Assembly (NCBI RefSeq): GCF_965203655.1
Contig: NZ_CBDBDD010000009.1
Coordinates: 620,001-684,000 of the forward strand
Direction of reading: 5' to 3'
Length of the DNA stretch: 64,000 nucleotides
Source of the DNA: Poriferisodalis sp965203655
Lineage (GTDB): Bacteria > Actinomycetota > Acidimicrobiia > Acidimicrobiales > Poriferisodalaceae
Within the stretch, counting starts at the first letter, position 1. Each line of letters starts with the position of its first letter. Shown piece by piece: positions 60,517 through 64,000 of this stretch. The translations under genes and the position numbers were made by a program. The notes beneath the pieces are model-generated. The model was not told the origin of the DNA and did no database searches. It worked only from the letters and a program-made list of their open reading frames with translations.

Positions 60517-61314
60517 ATGAACACAGGGGCCGATTCGGGTTCCGGGATCGATGACGACGTGCGGACGGTGGCCGGGTGGATCGACGAGGCTCGTGCGATC
60601 ACCGTGCTGACCGGTGCGGGGATCTCAACCGACTCGGGCATCCCGGACTTTCGCGGGCCCAATGGCGTGTGGACGAAGAACCCCGCAGCCGAGAAGCAGG
60701 CGACGCTGCAGAACTACCTCGCCGATCCAGAAGTACGTGTGCTCGCATGGCGCGCCCGCATGGACCATCGATCATGGGGAGCCGAACCCAACGACGGGCA
60801 TCGGGCCCTGGTGCAGCTCGAGCGTCGGCGCAAGCTGGTATCGCTGCTCACCCAGAACGTGGACGGACTACATCACGACGCCGGTTCCGACCCCGAGAAG
60901 ATCGTGGAGGTGCACGGCACCATCCGCGAGGTGGCGTGCTTGGAGTGCGACTACCGCGATGACATGGGCGTAGTGCTCGACCGGGTGCGGCTCGGCGAGG
61001 ACGACCCGCCGTGCCCCGTTTGCGGCGGGATCCTCAAGAGCGCCACGATCAGCTTCGGACAGCAGCTCGTGGCGCGCGATCTGATGCGGGCCCAGATTGC
61101 TGCGGAGAACTGCGACCTGATGCTGGCTGTCGGCACGACGCTGGCCGTGTATCCCATCGCTGCGGTGGTGCCAGCGGCGAAGTCGGCCGGAGCGCGCATC
61201 GTGATCGTCAACGCTGAGCCGACCGAGATGGACCACCTGGCCGACACGGTGCTCCGCCGGTCGATCTCGGAGGTTCTGCCGCAGATCTGCGGCGGCGTCG
61301 GGCGCCTCGCGTGA
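60517..61314 (+). CDS. NAD-dependent protein deacylase (sirtuin)
   Basis: 265 aa. Residues 33-38 GAGIST, TQNVDGLH with the catalytic-site asparagine and aspartate, His133 in VEVHG, zinc Cys141, Cys144, Cys166 and Cys169. It removes acyl groups from lysine with NAD. Compatible with control of acyl-CoA enzymes encoded nearby, but no target is shown. Acidic N-terminus. Confidence 0.93.
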   Translation: MNTGADSGSGIDDDVRTVAGWIDEARAITVLTGAGISTDSGIPDFRGPNGVWTKNPAAEKQATLQNYLADPEVRVLAWRARMDHRSWGAEPNDGHRALVQLERRRKLVSLLTQNVDGLHHDAGSDPEKIVEVHGTIREVACLECDYRDDMGVVLDRVRLGEDDPPCPVCGGILKSATISFGQQLVARDLMRAQIAAENCDLMLAVGTTLAVYPIAAVVPAAKSAGARIVIVNAEPTEMDHLADTVLRRSISEVLPQICGGVGRLA

Positions 61315-61419
61315 CGCGTGACCAATTCCCGACCGGCTAGGTAGGATTTAGGGCCCGGGCCTGATCGATTGATCGGGTCGCAGCGAACGCGACGCCAAGC
61401 GACGAACAGGGAGGCCCAG

Positions 61420-62583
61420 ATGCCCTCGTTCCGCGAACTGCTGACTGCAACCAAGCGAGAGATCACCGAGATCGACACGGCGACTGCCGCCGAATGGATA
61501 GCCGAGGGCTCGCCCGTCGTGCTTGACGTGCGGGAGCCCGACGAGTACGAGCAGGGCGCGCTCGCGGACGCAATCCACATCCCGCGCGGGCACTTGGAGG
61601 CCCAAATCGAGAACCGCGTGCCCGATCACGACGCGGAGATCATCATCTACTGCGCTGGCGGGGTCCGTTCGGCCTTCGCTGCCAAGACGCTCGCCGAGCT
61701 CGGCTATCCCAACTCGGTCTCGATGGACGGCGGATTCGGTCGCTGGAAGGACGAAGGCCGCCCGTGGTCGACCCCGGCATCGCTCGGCCCCGAACAGCGC
61801 AACCGCTACCAGCGCCACTTGCTGCTGCCCGAGGTGGGCGAGGCAGGCCAGCTCAAGCTGCTCGAGGCCAAGGTGCTCATGCTGGGCGCCGGCGGGCTCG
61901 GCTCGCCCGCGGCGCTGTACCTGGCGGCGGCCGGGGTCGGCACCATCGGCATCATCGACATGGACGTCGTGGACGAGTCCAATCTGCAGCGCCAGATTCT
62001 CCATAACGTCGACCGGGTGGGCGATCGCAAAGTCGACTCGGCCAAGAAGACGCTCACGTCGATCAATCCCGACATCGACGTGGTGACGTACGACACCAGG
62101 CTTGGCGCCGACAACGTGCTCGACATCCTGTCCGGATGGGATGTCGTCGTGGACGGTGCCGACAACTTCCCGAGCCGGTACTTGCTCAACGATGCATCGG
62201 TGAAGCTGGGCATCCCGGTCGTGCACGGCTCGATCTTCCGCTTCGAGGGACAGGTCACTGTTTTTGATCCACTCAACGGTCCGACCTACCGCGACTACCT
62301 GCCCGAGCCCCCACCCGCTGAGCTCGCCCCGTCGTGCGCCGAGGCCGGCGTGCTGGGGGTGCTTCCGGGAATCGTCGGTTCGATCCAGGCGCTCGAGACG
62401 ATCAAGCTGATCCTGGGCATCGGCGATTCGCTGTCGGGTCGCATCATCGCGTTCGACTCGCTCGAGATGACCTTCCGCGAGTTCCGGCTGCGGCCCGACC
62501 CCGCCAATGAGGTGACCTACGACAACCGCGAGCGCATCGGAGTCGCCGAGCTCGACGGGCTCTGCAGCCCCACCCTGAACTGA
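61420..62583 (+). CDS. Rhodanese-ThiF/MoeB fusion (sulfur-carrier adenylyltransferase)
   Basis: 387 aa. Residues 15-110 are a rhodanese domain with active-site Cys (IIYCAGGVRSA); residues 128-380 are a ThiF/MoeB adenylyltransferase: RYQRHLLLPEVGEAGQLKLL, GAGGLGSPAALYLAAAGVG, and NFPSRYLLNDASV, PSCAEAGVLGVLPG. Domain order is rhodanese first, the reverse of MoeZ and human MOCS3. It would adenylate a ubiquitin-like sulfur carrier for molybdenum-cofactor, thiamin or cysteine synthesis, then load sulfur. GGGAGG lies upstream of the ATG. Confidence 0.9.
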   Translation: MPSFRELLTATKREITEIDTATAAEWIAEGSPVVLDVREPDEYEQGALADAIHIPRGHLEAQIENRVPDHDAEIIIYCAGGVRSAFAAKTLAELGYPNSVSMDGGFGRWKDEGRPWSTPASLGPEQRNRYQRHLLLPEVGEAGQLKLLEAKVLMLGAGGLGSPAALYLAAAGVGTIGIIDMDVVDESNLQRQILHNVDRVGDRKVDSAKKTLTSINPDIDVVTYDTRLGADNVLDILSGWDVVVDGADNFPSRYLLNDASVKLGIPVVHGSIFRFEGQVTVFDPLNGPTYRDYLPEPPPAELAPSCAEAGVLGVLPGIVGSIQALETIKLILGIGDSLSGRIIAFDSLEMTFREFRLRPDPANEVTYDNRERIGVAELDGLCSPTLN

Positions 62584-62632
62584 GCCCGCCAACAGCGCCG
62601 GCCGCGACGACAGAGGGGCTGGGGGCCACAGG

Positions 62633-62638
62633 TACGCT
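62633..62638 (+). promoter_or_regulatory. -10 element of the LpdA-like gene
   Basis: TACGCT, eight bases before the ATG at 62647. Confidence 0.45.
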
Positions 62639-62646
62639 GCCCAGTC

Positions 62647-64000
62647 ATGGCCCAAAAGCGCTTCGTCGTGATTGGCGGTGGCCCGGCGGGTCACTCGGCA
62701 GCCACCTACGCGGCGCGCTACGGCGCGGAGGTGACGCTCATCGAGCGTGACATCGTCGGCGGGTCCGCCCATCTTCGTGACTGCGTGCCCTCCAAGACCA
62801 TGATCGCCACGGGCTCTGCGCTCAGCTTCGCCGGGCACCTGGACGAACTGGGCCTAGCCAACGTGTCCACCTCCGTCGACACCCCGCACCTGCGCCAGCG
62901 CATCGGCGACATCGAGGATCGGCTGGCCGATGTCGCCCGGCAGATGCTGGTCAGCCAAGGCGTTCAGATCCTCAAGGGCACGGGCCGGCTGCTCGGGCCG
63001 AACGAGGTCTGTGCCGACACCCCCGATGGGGCAATCGAACTGTCCGCTGATGTGATCGTGCTGTCGACCGGCAGCCGCCCCCGCATTCCGGACTGGGCGC
63101 CGATCGACGGCGAGCGCATTCTCACGACCCGTGACGCCTACCCGCCCGCAGAGCTGCCGGCACACCTGGTGGTGGTGGGCTCCGGGGTGACGGGCGTGGA
63201 GTTCGTGCACATGTTCACCTCGCTGGGTTCGAAGGTCACCTTGATCGTGAGCCGCCAGCAGGTGCTGCCGCACAAGGACCCCGAAGCCGCGGCGGTGCTC
63301 GAGCAGACGTTCGGCGATCTTGGCGTCGACATGCTCAAGGGAGCGCGTGCGACGAGCATCGAGCGGCACGGAGACGAAGTCGAGGTGGTCTGCAGCGACG
63401 GTCGGACCGTGCGCGCATCGCACGCCCTGCTCGCCATCGGTTCGATACCCAACAGCGACGGGCTGGGCCTGGACAACACCGATGTCCATGTCGACGGTGA
63501 GGGGTTCGTGCAGGTCGATCACAACCTGTGCTCGTCGGTGCCGAGCATCTACGCAGCCGGCGACCTGTCGGGCAAGCTGCCGCTCTCGTCGGTGGCGGCC
63601 ATGCAAGGGCGCAAGATCGTCGAGCACGCGATGGGTTTGCACGAGACTCGCCCGCACCGACATCTCGACTATGACAAGGCCGCCTCAGCCATCTTCACCG
63701 AGCCTGAGATCGCCGATGTCGGCCTCGCCGAAGCCGAGGCGTTCGCGACGGGGCGCAAGATCCGCGTCACCAAGGTGCCCTTCGGCGCGAACGCCAAGGC
63801 ACTGATCGAGGAGAACCCCCGGGGCTTCGTGAAGATTGTCTCGGATCCGCTGACCGGTCAGGTGCTGGGCGGCTCCATCGTGGGCCGCCACGCCGCCGAG
63901 CTGATCTCGGTGGTGGCTCTTGCCGTCAGCGCGAATCTGCGAGTCCAGGACATCGCCGAGAGCTTGTTCGTGTACCCGTCGTTGAGCGAGGCCCTCTCCG
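62647..64000 (+). CDS. LpdA-like NAD(P)H-quinone/flavoprotein disulfide reductase, incomplete at window end
   Basis: 451 complete codons are visible and the frame is open at the window edge. FAD motif VVIGGGPAGHSAATYA, VVVGSGVTGVEFVHMF, and YAAGDLSG are normal, but the redox site reads GGSAHLRDCVPSK: the first Cys is Ala, only the second remains. This is the pattern of mycobacterial LpdA (Rv3303c), an NAD(P)H:quinone reductase lacking dithiol activity. No acyltransferase partners near. Confidence 0.88.
   Translation, partial: MAQKRFVVIGGGPAGHSAATYAARYGAEVTLIERDIVGGSAHLRDCVPSKTMIATGSALSFAGHLDELGLANVSTSVDTPHLRQRIGDIEDRLADVARQMLVSQGVQILKGTGRLLGPNEVCADTPDGAIELSADVIVLSTGSRPRIPDWAPIDGERILTTRDAYPPAELPAHLVVVGSGVTGVEFVHMFTSLGSKVTLIVSRQQVLPHKDPEAAAVLEQTFGDLGVDMLKGARATSIERHGDEVEVVCSDGRTVRASHALLAIGSIPNSDGLGLDNTDVHVDGEGFVQVDHNLCSSVPSIYAAGDLSGKLPLSSVAAMQGRKIVEHAMGLHETRPHRHLDYDKAASAIFTEPEIADVGLAEAEAFATGRKIRVTKVPFGANAKALIEENPRGFVKIVSDPLTGQVLGGSIVGRHAAELISVVALAVSANLRVQDIAESLFVYPSLSEALS

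Overview
The window is a gene-dense, high-GC stretch from what looks like an actinobacterium, most probably a member of the class Acidimicrobiia (inferred). The grounds are two F420-type luciferase-like oxidoreductases, a split suf iron-sulfur cluster locus with a Rieske protein and SufU, a homodimeric pyruvate dehydrogenase E1, short ethylmalonyl-CoA pathway hydratase and lyase genes, and GTG-rich starts. Many genes lack a Shine-Dalgarno sequence and instead carry a TAnnnT -10 hexamer 6-9 bases before the start codon, so leaderless transcription is common here. No rRNA, tRNA, insertion sequence, prophage or CRISPR array was seen, and no gap exceeds 300 bases.

Layout. 0-4.9 kb: the tail of a LivF-like ATPase, a DUF1932-type dehydrogenase, an F420 oxidoreductase, an SDR, a diguanylate cyclase and two conserved unknowns. 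5-8.2 kb: methylsuccinyl-CoA dehydrogenase and mesaconyl-CoA hydratase (divergent), then mutY. 8.2-10.3 kb: a UGSC-family selenoprotein read through an in-frame UGA with a SECIS-like hairpin, next to a thioredoxin-fusion protein. 10.3-15 kb: flavin reductase, MauE-like protein, S9 peptidase, gamma carbonic anhydrase, F420 oxidoreductase. 15.1-21.5 kb: suf operon (sufB, two malyl-CoA lyase-family genes, a Cys/Lys-rich protein, sufD, twin mini-ORF repeats, Rieske protein, sufC). 21.6-26.5 kb: pterin dehydratase, Nudix, a frameshifted flavin monooxygenase, then sufU-sufS-second sufC on the minus strand. 26.5-37 kb: peptidase, amidase, ABC exporter, MBL hydrolase, membrane molybdo-enzyme, acyl-CoA dehydrogenase, unknowns, hydrolase, MaoC protein. 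37-47 kb: aceE, an RNase H-SLOG fusion, a lipoprotein thioredoxin with a UxxC motif (second selenoprotein candidate), lpd, E2 and a LipB-LipA fusion. 47-64 kb: membrane protein, enoyl-CoA hydratase, HpaB/AbfD-family enzyme, a four-gene ABC operon, glycosyltransferase, acyl-CoA carboxylase alpha subunit, birA, leucyl aminopeptidase, sirtuin, rhodanese-ThiF fusion, and an LpdA-like reductase cut by the window end.

Themes. (1) Acetyl-CoA metabolism: pyruvate dehydrogenase with its lipoylation enzymes, a biotin carboxylase with biotin ligase, and four ethylmalonyl-CoA pathway steps. (2) Iron-sulfur assembly, with two SufC paralogues. (3) Thiol/selenol redox: two UGA-containing genes, each followed by a hairpin that fits the bacterial SECIS consensus, imply a selenocysteine-decoding organism; the Sec machinery itself is not in the window.
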